Shown in pieces: positions 51,873-60,861 of a stretch of 64,000 bases of DNA; within the stretch, counting starts at the first letter, position 1; each line of letters starts with the position of its first letter. The position numbers and the translations under genes were made by a program. Source of the DNA: Falsiruegeria mediterranea M17 (GTDB lineage: Bacteria > Pseudomonadota > Alphaproteobacteria > Rhodobacterales > Rhodobacteraceae); assembly GCF_900302455.1 (NCBI RefSeq), contig NZ_ONZG01000005.1:310001-374000 (forward strand). Direction: 5' to 3'. The notes below the pieces were generated by a model. It saw only the letters and a program-made list of their open reading frames with translations, made no database searches and had not been told where the DNA came from.

Positions 51873-53384
51873 ATGCTCGAAGGACTTCTGATCGGCCTGC
51901 AAACGGCCTTTTCAATCCAAAACCTGCTGATGGTTGTCGCAGGCTGCCTGATCGGCACATTCATCGGGATGTTGCCCGGCCTTGGCCCGATGTCGATCAT
52001 CGCCATCATGATCCCGGTCGCAATTTCGATGGGCGACCCTTCGGCTGCCCTGATCCTACTGGCAGGCGTGTACTATGGGGCGATTTTCGGCGGCTCGACC
52101 TCTTCCATCCTGCTCAATGCGCCGGGGGTCGCAGGCACTGTTGCGTCCAGCTTTGACGGCTATCCGATGGCGCGACAAGGCAAGGCCGGCAAAGCTCTGA
52201 CCATTGCGGCGATCGCAAGTTTCGCAGGCGGTACATTGGGAGCCGTTCTGCTGATGGTCTTCGCCCCTGCCCTGTCCTCGGTCGCGCTGCTGTTTCACTC
52301 GGCAGAATACTTCGCCCTGATGGTCGTAGGCCTGTCTGCGATTGCGGCCTTTGCCGGATCGGGTCAGGTTGCCAAGGCGTTGATCATGACGATCCTTGGC
52401 CTGATCATGGCCACTGTCGGTGAAGGCGCGCTGTTCAACCTGCCCCGCTTCACCATGGGGATCATGGATCTGCAATCGGGCTTTGGCTTCATCACCCTCG
52501 CCATGGCCATGTTCGCCCTGCCCGAAGCGCTGTTTCTGGTTCTGAAACCAAAGGACCTGAAAGGCGGCGACGGAGAGATCAAGGACCTGCGAATTACCAA
52601 GGACGAAGCAAAGGCCATTGCGCCCGTGATCGGCCGCCAATCGATCCAGGGCTTTTTCATCGGTGTCCTGCCGGGCGCCGGGGCCACAATCGCCAGTTTC
52701 CTGGGTTACGCGGTCGAACGCAACATCGCGCCAAAGAAGGAGCAGGATGAATTCGGCAAGGGCTCGATCAAAGGGCTCGCCGCTCCTGAATCCGCCAACA
52801 ACGCGGCCTGTACGGGCTCATTCGTTCCGCTGTTGACGTTGGGCATTCCGGGGTCCGGGACCACCGCCATCCTGCTTGGCGCATTGATCGCCTTGAACGT
52901 AACCCCCGGCCCGCGCCTGATGATTGATGAACCACAGATTTTCTGGGCCGTCATCATGTCGATGTTCATCGGCAATCTGGTTCTGCTGATCCTGAACCTG
53001 CCGCTGATCCCATATATCGCCAAGGTGCTGTCCGTGCCGCGCAACTACCTGATCCCGTTCATTCTGTTCTTCACGCTGATGGGCGCCTATATCGGGCAAA
53101 ACAACGCGACCGAGTTGCTGATACTCGTTGGTTTTGGAATCTGCGCCACGGCACTGAAATTTGCCGACTACCCCCTCGCCCCGCTGTTAATCGGATTCAT
53201 CCTTGGCGGGATGATGGAGGATAATTTCGCCCGCTCAATGCAGCTGTATGATGGTATCGCCTTCATGTGGGAACGCCCAATGACACTGGCCCTTCTCATC
53301 ATCGCCGCGCTTCTGGTCGTGCTGCCAAGCTATCGTGCACGGCGGTCGAAAGCTCGGGCAGACGGGGTTGCCGACGGGGACTGA
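51873..53384 (+). CDS. tctA: TTT large permease (TctA), second system
   Basis: A 503-residue permease with about 12 helices. Paired motifs are IGMLPGLGPMSIIAIMIPVA and GVLPGAGATIASFLGY, with LLTLGIPGSGTTAILLGAL. Start at 51873 after GGAGG, one base from the tctB stop. It ends the operon, 19 bases before a hairpin. Confidence 0.93.
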   Translation: MLEGLLIGLQTAFSIQNLLMVVAGCLIGTFIGMLPGLGPMSIIAIMIPVAISMGDPSAALILLAGVYYGAIFGGSTSSILLNAPGVAGTVASSFDGYPMARQGKAGKALTIAAIASFAGGTLGAVLLMVFAPALSSVALLFHSAEYFALMVVGLSAIAAFAGSGQVAKALIMTILGLIMATVGEGALFNLPRFTMGIMDLQSGFGFITLAMAMFALPEALFLVLKPKDLKGGDGEIKDLRITKDEAKAIAPVIGRQSIQGFFIGVLPGAGATIASFLGYAVERNIAPKKEQDEFGKGSIKGLAAPESANNAACTGSFVPLLTLGIPGSGTTAILLGALIALNVTPGPRLMIDEPQIFWAVIMSMFIGNLVLLILNLPLIPYIAKVLSVPRNYLIPFILFFTLMGAYIGQNNATELLILVGFGICATALKFADYPLAPLLIGFILGGMMEDNFARSMQLYDGIAFMWERPMTLALLIIAALLVVLPSYRARRSKARADGVADGD

Positions 53385-53403
53385 ACATCATTGATGTGGT
53401 CAA

Positions 53404-53425
53404 GGCCGGACCCCCGTGTCCGGCC
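53404..53425 (+). terminator. hairpin after tctA
   Basis: Eight-base arms GGCCGGAC and GTCCGGCC around CCCCGT, 20 bases after the tctA stop; no T run. Confidence 0.6.
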
Positions 53426-53501
53426 ATATGAACTGTCGTATCCGTTGCCCAGCCTGCATTGCCGCGTGATACAAAGCAGGTCATCAAGCCGGCACTCTTG
53501 G

Positions 53502-53603
53502 CTAGTCGCACGGTGCCGTGACGTTCAGGCGCTTGTAGTGGTACACATTAGTGGGTCGCTTGATGACCACATGCTTAGGTATTTTGTGTTTCTTTTTCGG
53601 CAT
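53502..53603 (-). CDS. possible 33-residue peptide, integrase-like N-terminus
   Basis: An ATG opens a 33-codon frame: MPKKKHKIPKHVVIKRPTNV followed by YHYKRL... The basic start with RPTNVYHYKR recalls the N-terminal domain of some tyrosine integrases, but the similarity is weak and the rest is absent. Its position, 170 bases from the 3' side of the tRNA-like sequence, is where an integrase would lie. More likely a remnant than a gene. Confidence 0.3.
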   Translation of the reverse strand: MPKKKHKIPKHVVIKRPTNVYHYKRLNVTAPCD

Positions 53604-53770
53604 GTTAGCTAACCTTAAGTTGGGTCCACTTTGGGACTAATCACTATAGATGCCAACCGTCGATCGCTTCTTAGAAGAGGATCTCACCCTCTAAGGGGGA
53701 ACCACAAGAGGGTCCTTTCGGGGACTTTCATCCCGGAAATTCATTTATTTTTCAATACTTGCAGAAAAAG

Positions 53771-53860
53771 TGGTGCCCAAGGAAAGACTCGAACTTTCAC
53801 GCCCGTGAAGGCGGGGGATTATAAATCATGTAAAAAAGCAACATTTCCAACCGCTTGCAC
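53771..53860 (-). pseudogene. degenerate Leu-type (class II) tRNA
   Basis: Read on the minus strand, it has an encoded CCA, a perfect T arm (GAAAG-TTCGAGT-CTTTC), a long variable arm (CGCC/GGCG) and an acceptor stem with one mismatch and one wobble. The anticodon stem is broken (CATGA opposite TCCCC), leaving an UUUAUAA loop instead of the expected UAA anticodon loop. Length is 90 bases with CCA, normal for tRNA-Leu. It is probably a dead tRNA or an attachment-site relic. Confidence 0.65.
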
Positions 53861-54324
53861 AAAATTGGACACACGAACAAAACTAAAACAAAGCGAAGCC
53901 GTGTGAGTGATTTTCACATTGTCCGTGCTCTGTCTTCATGGTTTTCAAACTCAGTGAATGGGCTGTCTAGCTGGTGGAGGATTTTGGCGGGTTTGCAAAC
54001 AACAAGTTCACCTCAACTGCAAAGCTGTTTTTTTTGCACTTGGACTGAGCATTCTCAAAATTTCAAAGATCAACGTCTTAACGACCGCGTCTCGTTCTTG
54101 GCGATCCACTCTTTGTTCACCACAGGTCAAAGATCAAGTTTCACTAAACCACCAAATACGTGCAAGTCGCAAGAAATCACGCCACCGGCACCTTGCCTGC
54201 CAGCATGATAACTTCACTGTCAGGAAAGATTGATACTTGGATAACCCAAGTGAAACACGTATTGTGTGGCACTTGCTTGCGGAACCTGTTTGGACACGTG
54301 TAGCAAGCCGCTGAAGGTACTAAA

Positions 54325-54975
54325 TTGAAGAAACGTGATACAGAAATGGCCGGAAATCTGACCCAGAATCCACACTCTGTTCGGACAGGCGAGCGTGAAA
54401 AAGTGCTCGAAGTTGCCATCGGTCGCGAAGTCCGTGCTTTTCGAAAGCAGCAAAACATCACTGTTGCCGAAGTGGCCAATCTCACGGGCCTGTCCATCGG
54501 CATGCTGTCAAAGATCGAAAACGGCAATACGTCACCGTCTTTGACAACGTTACAGCTGCTGGCCGATGCTTTGTCGGTGCCTTTGACAAGCTTTTTCCGC
54601 CAATTCGAAGAACGCCGTGAGGCCGTACATACCAAAGCAGGCGAAGGCGTAGAGCTGGAGCGTGAAGGGACACGTGCCAATCATCAATACAACCTGCTTG
54701 GCCACATCGGTGCCAACGGATCGGGTGTCATTGTCGAGCCGTATCTGATTACGTTGACCGCAGAGTCCGACGTATTCCCAACATTCCAGCACGGCGGGAT
54801 TGAGACGATTTACTTGCTTGAAGGCGAAGTTGACTATCGTCACGGCGACAACATCTATCCGCTGAAACCCGGCGATACCCTGTTCTTTGATGCAGATGCA
54901 CCGCATGGACCAGAGCGCCTGGTCACATTACCAGCCCGGTATCTGTCGGTGATCAGCTATCCGCAAACAAACTAA
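54325..54975 (+). CDS. XRE-family regulator with cupin domain
   Basis: A 216-residue regulator: HTH near 30-85 (VRAFRKQQNITVAEVANLTG, LSKIENGNTSPSLTTLQLL) and a C-terminal cupin near 140-210 (GGIETIYLLEGEVDYRHGDN, LKPGDTLFFDADAPHGPE). The TTG at 54325 has GAAGG at seven bases; ATG at 54346 is an alternative. It is next to, and convergent with, dmmDABC, so it may regulate methylamine genes. Confidence 0.88.
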   Translation: MKKRDTEMAGNLTQNPHSVRTGEREKVLEVAIGREVRAFRKQQNITVAEVANLTGLSIGMLSKIENGNTSPSLTTLQLLADALSVPLTSFFRQFEERREAVHTKAGEGVELEREGTRANHQYNLLGHIGANGSGVIVEPYLITLTAESDVFPTFQHGGIETIYLLEGEVDYRHGDNIYPLKPGDTLFFDADAPHGPERLVTLPARYLSVISYPQTN

Positions 54976-55027
54976 AGGCGGGCGTTCACCCGCTTTCAGT
55001 GTGCGCTTTGCCTGGCCCGGTGGTGCC

Positions 55028-56095
55028 TTACTTGGCCAAAGGCGGTTCGGTTTCCAAATCGGGCCAAACTCCGGCTGAGGTCGGCAACCCATCGTCAAAC
55101 TGACTGAGATAGTCCAGCATCATCGGGCGATTGTCGATAAAGCCTTTGTAAGTGGCCAGTTCATCCGGCAGATCCCGGATAACCCGGTGCAGGCGACGCC
55201 CCCATTTGGGAGCGGTCATCAAATCCTGAAAACTGCACAGATAGCAACGGATCGGGAATACCAGAGCATTTGAGCGCGGCAAGCGGAAGAACGTCTGCAG
55301 CTCGACCCGCAGGTGTTGTTTGTGGCCGATGTTTTCCGGTGTCAGCGTGGTCTTTTGAATGCCCCACTGATGGTAATTTTCCGGGCTTGTATCCAGCAGT
55401 GGGTTCACCGTCATGGTCCAGTTCAGACGCCGCGCCGGTGCGCCCTGTTGGATGTTCAGCAGGAATTTGAGCGCCCGCTTGAAGATGCCCATTTCATGCG
55501 CTTTGGGCACTGGTGCGTGCCACTCGAAAAAGTTCATGCCGATATCGAAATCCAGGCTCCAATCAGCCTGCGTGGTCACCATACCGGCATCCATCCACAA
55601 CATCTCATCCCTTTGGTCCAGCACAACGAAATCGCCCTGTGCCTGACGGGTGATGTATTCCATCGGTCCATAAGGCAGGGTGGTTTCGTCCATGAAGGTA
55701 AAGCTGTGGTCTATGCCCATTGGCTTGTTGATCCATCGCCATTGGTTGCCGTTGCGATGCAATTCGAACAGGTCTGGATAGTCCTCGGACTTGCTGACCA
55801 TGATCAACTCCAGCAGATCCCAGCCAGCCAAAGTCATATGAGGCAGGGACTGGCAGCGCAGCGGGTCCTGATCCAGAACCAGAGCGCGATCTTTCATCTC
55901 GGATACATAGTGCTCGTCGACATCGAACCGCATCTCGTAAACCGACCCTTCGGGCCCGCCCTTATGCTGTTCCATGTTGACCGAATACATGTAGCTGTCT
56001 TCGTGGAACGGGAACGGAAAGCGTTTGATTGCCCAGTCCGAGTTGTGGAACGTATAGTCGTCGCGAAAGGATTCATCGTTGAATTGAATGGTCAT
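55028..56095 (-). CDS. dmmC: dimethylamine monooxygenase heme subunit (DUF3445, DmmC)
   Basis: A 355-residue protein of the DUF3445 heme-dependent oxidative N-demethylase family. Characteristic stretches: LPHMTLAGWDLLELIMVSKS, NRNxQxRWIN-like GNQWRWINKPMG and LRVELQTFFRLPRSNALVFP. It oxidatively demethylates dimethylamine to methylamine and formaldehyde with electrons from the reductase encoded upstream. Last gene of dmmDABC. The letter is by gene order. Confidence 0.87.
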   Translation of the reverse strand: MTIQFNDESFRDDYTFHNSDWAIKRFPFPFHEDSYMYSVNMEQHKGGPEGSVYEMRFDVDEHYVSEMKDRALVLDQDPLRCQSLPHMTLAGWDLLELIMVSKSEDYPDLFELHRNGNQWRWINKPMGIDHSFTFMDETTLPYGPMEYITRQAQGDFVVLDQRDEMLWMDAGMVTTQADWSLDFDIGMNFFEWHAPVPKAHEMGIFKRALKFLLNIQQGAPARRLNWTMTVNPLLDTSPENYHQWGIQKTTLTPENIGHKQHLRVELQTFFRLPRSNALVFPIRCYLCSFQDLMTAPKWGRRLHRVIRDLPDELATYKGFIDNRPMMLDYLSQFDDGLPTSAGVWPDLETEPPLAK

Positions 56096-56106
56096 GTAGG
56101 CCCCCT

Positions 56107-57069
56107 TCAGCGGTCCAGCACGAGGGCCTTGCCCTCGAAACGCGATACGCAGGGCATGATTTTCTTGCCCGCAGCTTTTTCTTCGTCAGTCAGCCAATGG
56201 TCGCGATGTACAAAGTTTCCATCGTGATCAAGCACAACGGTTTCACATTGCCCGCAAGCCCCGCCGCGGCACAGATACGGCGCATCCACGCCTTCACGTT
56301 CAATGGCCTCTAACAGGCTTTCATTTTCGCCCACATGAATAACCTTGTCGGACTTGGCTAGTCGCACCTCAAACGGTTTGCCAGGTTGGGGTGCCAGGAA
56401 CTCTTCGTAGTGCACACAGTCTTCGGGCCAGCCGTCGGCGGAGGCGGTGTTGCGCACCCAGTCGATCATGCCCTTGGGGCCGCAGACATAGACATGCGTG
56501 CCCAAAGGCTGCCCTCTGAGCAGGTTTTTCAGATCAATAACCTGGTCCTGATCGTCGTAATACAGATGCGTTTCGTTTGGATGCCGGTCGGTCAATTGGT
56601 CGGCATAGGATGCCAGCCCTTCATTCCGGCAGGCGTAGTGCAACTCCCAGTGACCGTGCAGCAGTTCCAACTGTTTGATCTGCGCCAGAAATGGCGTGAT
56701 CCCGATGCCACCGGCCAGAAACAGATGTTTGCGTGCGCGCAGATCGAGCGAGAACAGGTTAACCGGGTAACTGATCGTCATTTCATCGCCCAGCTTGACC
56801 TGCTGGTGCATGAACAGCGACCCGCCTCTGCCCTGATCGTCACGGCGCACAGATATCGTGTACGACGACTGATCAAAGGGCGATGACATCAGTGAATATG
56901 GGTTCAGCCGTGTGATCCCGCCGTCCTGCATTTCGACAACGGTATGTGCGCCACCCGAAAAGGTTGGCAGATGCCCGCCATCAATGCGTTCGAACCGGAA
57001 CCGTGTCACAAGCTCGTTCAGCGGAGTGATTTCGGTCACCTTGACCTGAATTTTCTCGGCACCGCTCAT
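56107..57069 (-). CDS. dmmB: dimethylamine monooxygenase reductase subunit (DmmB)
   Basis: A 320-residue PDR/VanB-type reductase. FMN/FAD-binding barrel near 1-110 (RLNPYSLMSSP), NAD domain (FLAGGIGITPFLAQI, YVCGPKGMIDWV), and C-terminal plant-type 2Fe-2S ferredoxin (YLCRGGACGQCETVV, then IMPC). The ATG at 57069 overlaps the stop of dmmA (ATGA). It passes electrons from NAD(P)H to the heme subunit. Confidence 0.9.
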   Translation of the reverse strand: MSGAEKIQVKVTEITPLNELVTRFRFERIDGGHLPTFSGGAHTVVEMQDGGITRLNPYSLMSSPFDQSSYTISVRRDDQGRGGSLFMHQQVKLGDEMTISYPVNLFSLDLRARKHLFLAGGIGITPFLAQIKQLELLHGHWELHYACRNEGLASYADQLTDRHPNETHLYYDDQDQVIDLKNLLRGQPLGTHVYVCGPKGMIDWVRNTASADGWPEDCVHYEEFLAPQPGKPFEVRLAKSDKVIHVGENESLLEAIEREGVDAPYLCRGGACGQCETVVLDHDGNFVHRDHWLTDEEKAAGKKIMPCVSRFEGKALVLDR

Positions 57070-57662
57070 TCGTAGATCCCCTTTGGCTCGGGCAGGTTGC
57101 CGTGATCCTCGGCGTCTACGCGGACTCCTTGATAGGCGGCAAGGCGGCGGGAATAGTGATCGCGCACGAACAGGTTCAACCCACAATGTGAACACACAAA
57201 CGGGTCAACCTCGACATCCTCGGTGATGCCCTTGCAATGCACGCATTGCATCCGGCGCGCGGCCGATCCGCGATGCTCGGTCTGGATTGCGGTATGTGGC
57301 AGGCCAACGGTCATCACCTCGTTCATGGCCTGCCCCATCATCCCCTCGGTGCCGGTCAAATAGACCTGCAGCCCCATATGGGCGTCTTCCAGAACGCGGC
57401 GAATGCGCTGCAGCGCGGCCTCATAAGATGGACCCTCGTAGAACTGCGCAGGGTTGAGCGCCTGCAGCCGTTCCACGTAGTCCGTCCCTTTCGGAATGTA
57501 GATCAGATGGGTTTTGGCCATCAGGTCGGGTGTCGCTATGTCCAGAACGGCTTCGGCGCCTTCGGCATCGGCGATCATAAGATGATGTTCGCCCTGGCGA
57601 GGTTCTAACGTGCCCCAGACCGGGCGGCTTGCGATTGACTTGGGAAATTCGAACTTTGACAT
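57066..57662 (-). CDS. dmmA: dimethylamine monooxygenase zinc-ribbon subunit (DmmA)
   Basis: A 198-residue DmmA-family protein with a C-terminal zinc ribbon (MQCVHCKGIT, then FVCSHCGLNLFVRDHYSRRL). The N-terminal 130 residues resemble a reductase-type nucleotide fold lacking clear binding motifs (HLIYIPKGTDYVERLQALNP). Stop overlaps dmmB. The first gene after the hairpin that separates it from dmmD. Confidence 0.88.
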   Translation of the reverse strand: MSKFEFPKSIASRPVWGTLEPRQGEHHLMIADAEGAEAVLDIATPDLMAKTHLIYIPKGTDYVERLQALNPAQFYEGPSYEAALQRIRRVLEDAHMGLQVYLTGTEGMMGQAMNEVMTVGLPHTAIQTEHRGSAARRMQCVHCKGITEDVEVDPFVCSHCGLNLFVRDHYSRRLAAYQGVRVDAEDHGNLPEPKGIYE

Positions 57663-57680
57663 CGTGCCCTCAGATAGGAA

Positions 57681-57711
57681 AAGGGCGCCACGGAAAGCCC
57701 GTCGCGCCCTT
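57681..57711 (-). terminator. hairpin between dmmD and dmmA
   Basis: AAGGGCGC and GCGCCCTT enclose an inner ACGG/CCGT stem. On the minus strand it lies between dmmD stop and dmmA start, without a T run: likely attenuator or RNA processing site rather than a full terminator. Confidence 0.6.
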
Positions 57712-57717
57712 GAAAGA

Positions 57718-58863
57718 TCAGCCCTTGGCGGTACGGATCGACTTGTCTTTGTCGTAGAACGGCATCTCTTGCGCCGTTGCTGCGATCTCGGTGCCGTCGC
57801 CGTTCCTGACCGTCAGACTGGTACCGGGCGAGGCGCAGGCAACCGGCATGCGGGCAATGCCGACGTTGTGGCCGTTGACCTCGGAATACATTCCAAAGGT
57901 GACAACGCCGACCTTTTCGCCGTTTTGCAGCAGATCGGCACCTTCGTCTGCTGGCGTCGTACCTTCAAGCAGTACCCCATAGATCTTAAACCGTTCTTTG
58001 CCCTGCGAGGCATAGTGGTTCTCCGCGCCGATAAAGCCGGTTTTGCCGGGCGAAACGGTGAACTCCAGACCCAGCTCCCACAGGGTGTCGCCGCAGGTTT
58101 CTCCATCAAACGGGTAGGTTTCCGAGTTGTCGCCGGGATAGAACAACAGATAGCTTTCGGTCCGAAGCAGATCGAGGGTCGAGAACTGGACCGGGACGAT
58201 ACCCATGTCTTTGCCCTCGGCCAGGATGTTATCCCACAGGTACACGGCGTGCTTCGCCTGGCAGAAAATCTCATACCCGCGTTCACCCGTGTAGCCAGTT
58301 CGCGAAATCATCACGGGGCAACCAAAAAGCTTGGTCTGCATGATCCCGAAATAGGCCAGATCGCGTATGCCGGGCACATGGTTGGCCAGGAATTCAACGG
58401 CCACCGGGCCTTGTAGCGACATGTCATGCATGTCGTCGTCAAAAATGACAGAACAATTCTTACCCGCCGCCACGGAGGTCAGCTGCTCCATCCCGGTTCC
58501 GGTTCCATGCACGACCAACCAAGTGTTCACCGACAGTCGATAGATGATGCAGTCGTCTACGAACTTGCCTTCGGAGTTCAGGATCGAGGCATAGGTCGAC
58601 CGCCCCGGCATGATCTTTTCGACGTTACGGGTGGTGACGCGGTCAATCACATATGCCGCGTCTTCGCCAACCACATGAACCTTTTTCAGGCCGGAAACAT
58701 CCATCAAACCAGCCTTGGTGCGGACCGCTTCATAGTCGGCTTTGGCCCGTTCTGGTGAGTGGTCATAGAACCACGCGGTGCCCATTCCGTTCCAATCTTC
58801 CAACTCGCCGCCGATCTCGGCGTGGCGATGCGCAAGCGCGGACGTCCTCCAAAGAATGGCCAT
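57718..58863 (-). CDS. dmmD: GcvT-like aminomethyltransferase in dmm operon (DmmD)
   Basis: A 381-residue glycine-cleavage T-protein-like folate enzyme. Motifs: AGLMDVSGLKKVHVVGEDAA, VISRTGYTGERGYEI-like MISRTGYTGERGYEIF, and the C-terminal GIARMPVACASPGTSL. In this operon it probably captures formaldehyde released during dimethylamine demethylation onto tetrahydrofolate. It precedes dmmABC on the minus strand and is divergent from amt. Confidence 0.87.
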   Translation of the reverse strand: MAILWRTSALAHRHAEIGGELEDWNGMGTAWFYDHSPERAKADYEAVRTKAGLMDVSGLKKVHVVGEDAAYVIDRVTTRNVEKIMPGRSTYASILNSEGKFVDDCIIYRLSVNTWLVVHGTGTGMEQLTSVAAGKNCSVIFDDDMHDMSLQGPVAVEFLANHVPGIRDLAYFGIMQTKLFGCPVMISRTGYTGERGYEIFCQAKHAVYLWDNILAEGKDMGIVPVQFSTLDLLRTESYLLFYPGDNSETYPFDGETCGDTLWELGLEFTVSPGKTGFIGAENHYASQGKERFKIYGVLLEGTTPADEGADLLQNGEKVGVVTFGMYSEVNGHNVGIARMPVACASPGTSLTVRNGDGTEIAATAQEMPFYDKDKSIRTAKG

Positions 58864-58944
58864 GGTTCAGCTCTCCCGTTGATCATTTGTTACCGATATT
58901 GAGGCCGATGTCAGATTGAAAATCAACACCTACGTGCAGAAGTT

Positions 58945-58959
58945 TTTCCTGTTGGGAAT
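58945..58959. promoter_or_regulatory. candidate operator 1 (TTTCC-N5-GGAAT)
   Basis: TTTCC-TGTTG-GGAAT, centred about 90 bases before dmmD. The extended core TTTTCCTGYTGGGAA matches site 2 read on the other strand. Confidence 0.55.
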
Positions 58960-59140
58960 ATTTGACTGCAATTATTAGACCCAAAGGTTCCGGCGTGGAG
59001 TTACAAAAAGTAATTAACTTGCAAATAGTTGAGGGGCAAAACGACCCTTCAAATGTCAGTTGCGACAGGTGAGTGAAAGATGTTTGCCCCACATATCTAT
59101 TGACAGGTGAGATTTCAGATTGTCCCCTGAGTGGATAAAA

Positions 59141-59155
59141 TTTCCCAGCAGGAAA
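59141..59155. promoter_or_regulatory. candidate operator 2 (TTTCC-N5-GGAAA)
   Basis: TTTCC-CAGCA-GGAAA, a perfect 5-5-5 palindrome, centred 54 bases before amt start. On the minus strand it reads TTTTCCTGCTGGGAAA, nearly identical to site 1. Confidence 0.6.
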
Positions 59156-59201
59156 ATTACCATGGGGAAGCCTCCTGCTGCAACAAAAGGGAGAGTAAGA
59201 A

Positions 59202-60575
59202 GTGGACGGTAATCTAAACGCACTCACAACTGTGTTTACCGAGTTTTACTACTGGGTGACGGTTGTTTTCATGTTCCTGATCCATGTTGGATTTTGCATG
59301 TACGAGGTTGGCGCCAGCAGGGCACGTAACCACATGCACACATTGATGAAAAACATCATGATCATTCCTCTGGTCACGGTCACATTCTTCTTCTTTGGCT
59401 GGTGGATCTACTGGGCGTTCCCGAACTTTCCGTTCTGGGGTGGGCTGGACACCGAATCCGGAGCCGCAAACCTGCCTTGGGCAGACACTATGGGGCCCAA
59501 CGCAGGCGACAGAATCACAGGGGTATTCTGGGCCGCGTTCCTGCTGTTTTCCTGGACGGCTGCGTCGATCGTATCCGGTTCGGTGATCGAGAGGATCCGC
59601 TCTTCGGCGCTTTGGGTACACGCCGTTCTCATCGGTTCGGTCTGGTGGATCATTGATGCGGCGTGGGGCTGGCATTATGGCGGCTGGATGGTGCGCGAAC
59701 TTGGCTATCACGATGCTTATGCGTCAGGTGTTATCCATGCGATTGCAGGGGGTTACGCGCTTGGCGTGATCATGGTTCTGGGGCCGCGTCTGGGCAAATT
59801 TGCGAAGGATGGAACACCTCGGGACATCCCTCCGCACAATCCATGGCTGCTGACCATTGGCATCTTCCTGATCTACACTGGTTTCTGGGGTTTCTATGCC
59901 GCGTGCAATGTTCCGGTCATCTCACCCGAAGGAATTGATGGTCAGATCACGGGCGTAACCTGGACCGCAACCAACATCTATCTGGCACCGACCACACTGT
60001 CGGGCATCACATTCAACTTCCTGATGTCACTCTCGGGCGGGTTGATGGCAGCCTATGTGATCTCCAAGGGTGACGCGTTCTGGACCTTCTCGGGCGGTCT
60101 TGCCGGTATCATCACCGCATCTGCAGGCAACGATCTGTATCACCCGATTCAGGCCATGATCATCGGCGCTGTTGGTGTCGTGATCGTGTACAAGCTGCAC
60201 TACTGGATGGAGCGCAAGTTCAAGCTGGATGATGCGGTCGGCGCGGTTGCCGTGCACGGCTATGCCGGTTTCGTCGGCCTTGTGATCTCGGGCTTTGTCC
60301 TGTGGGGTGTCCCGTCGTCGCCATATGAAGGGTACGCCGCGATCAACCCGGTCGGTCAGTTCATCGGTGCCATCATCATGTTCTTTGTCCTTGGTTTCGT
60401 ACCAGGCTGGGCCGTCGCCAAGATGCAGGCTGCTGCCGGGGTTCTGCGGATCCCCGAAGAGGTCGAATTGCAGGGTCTCGATTACGCCGAGCATCACGCT
60501 TACGAGGACGCCAAAGCCGCGATCATCGCGGCTGACAAGGAAGAACTGGCCAACCGCGGCGTAGCTGCAAAGTAA
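59202..60575 (+). CDS. amt: ammonium/methylammonium transporter (Amt)
   Basis: A 457-residue Amt-family channel with 11-12 helices. Motifs: GASRARNHMHTLMKNI near the N-terminus, HAIAGGYALGVIMVLGPRLG and AVHGYAGFVGLV with the paired pore histidines. GTG start at 59202 after GGGAGAG. Placed between dmm and mgs genes, it probably carries ammonium and perhaps methylammonium released or used by these pathways. Confidence 0.92.
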   Translation: MDGNLNALTTVFTEFYYWVTVVFMFLIHVGFCMYEVGASRARNHMHTLMKNIMIIPLVTVTFFFFGWWIYWAFPNFPFWGGLDTESGAANLPWADTMGPNAGDRITGVFWAAFLLFSWTAASIVSGSVIERIRSSALWVHAVLIGSVWWIIDAAWGWHYGGWMVRELGYHDAYASGVIHAIAGGYALGVIMVLGPRLGKFAKDGTPRDIPPHNPWLLTIGIFLIYTGFWGFYAACNVPVISPEGIDGQITGVTWTATNIYLAPTTLSGITFNFLMSLSGGLMAAYVISKGDAFWTFSGGLAGIITASAGNDLYHPIQAMIIGAVGVVIVYKLHYWMERKFKLDDAVGAVAVHGYAGFVGLVISGFVLWGVPSSPYEGYAAINPVGQFIGAIIMFFVLGFVPGWAVAKMQAAAGVLRIPEEVELQGLDYAEHHAYEDAKAAIIAADKEELANRGVAAK

Positions 60576-60587
60576 GGGAGAACTGAT

Positions 60588-60803
60588 ATGTCTACGAACG
60601 GATATTCAAACTGGGCTGTCGACATGGCCGACGTCGGAGCAATCTATCCCTTTCAGGGGTCCGAGGTTTTGATGGTCATCGTCGGCGTTGCCTTCTGGAT
60701 CGGGTGGCATCGCATTCAATTCGTGCGTGAACGCGAGCATCTGGAAAAGGCGCGCCACACCGGGGACGAAGAGAAGGTGAAGGCACAGCTCGAGCGATAT
60801 TGA
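60588..60803 (+). CDS. small single-pass membrane protein beside amt
   Basis: A 71-residue protein with one helix (SEVLMVIVGVAFWIGWHRIQF) and a charged cytoplasmic tail. AAGGGAG before ATG, 12 bases after the amt stop. It probably associates with or modulates Amt. No family name is recognised. Confidence 0.78.
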   Translation: MSTNGYSNWAVDMADVGAIYPFQGSEVLMVIVGVAFWIGWHRIQFVREREHLEKARHTGDEEKVKAQLERY

Positions 60804-60861
60804 TCGTGCTGTAAAAGGCCAAAAATGGGCGGGGAGCATTGCTTCTCGCACATTGCATGAC

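Larger units (their letters stand above)
53385..54324. other. gene-poor, lower-GC stretch with degraded remnants
   Basis: A 940-bp region between the TTT operon and the XRE-cupin gene. It holds the hairpin, a 33-codon frame, a tRNA-like sequence and the XRE promoter. Between 53870 and 54320 I see no other feature apart from a CAGGAAA half-site at 54221. Base composition differs from the flanks, in keeping with a mobile-element scar. Confidence 0.6.
58864..59201. other. divergent promoter region dmmD/amt
   Basis: A 338-bp A/T-rich region holding both promoters and two copies of a TTTCC-N5-GGAA(A/T) palindrome. No gene is seen. Confidence 0.65.

Noticed and set aside
53631-53906. 91-codon plus-strand frame across the tRNA-like sequence
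   Set aside because: It is the translated reverse of tRNA-like DNA; no start signal or recognisable product.
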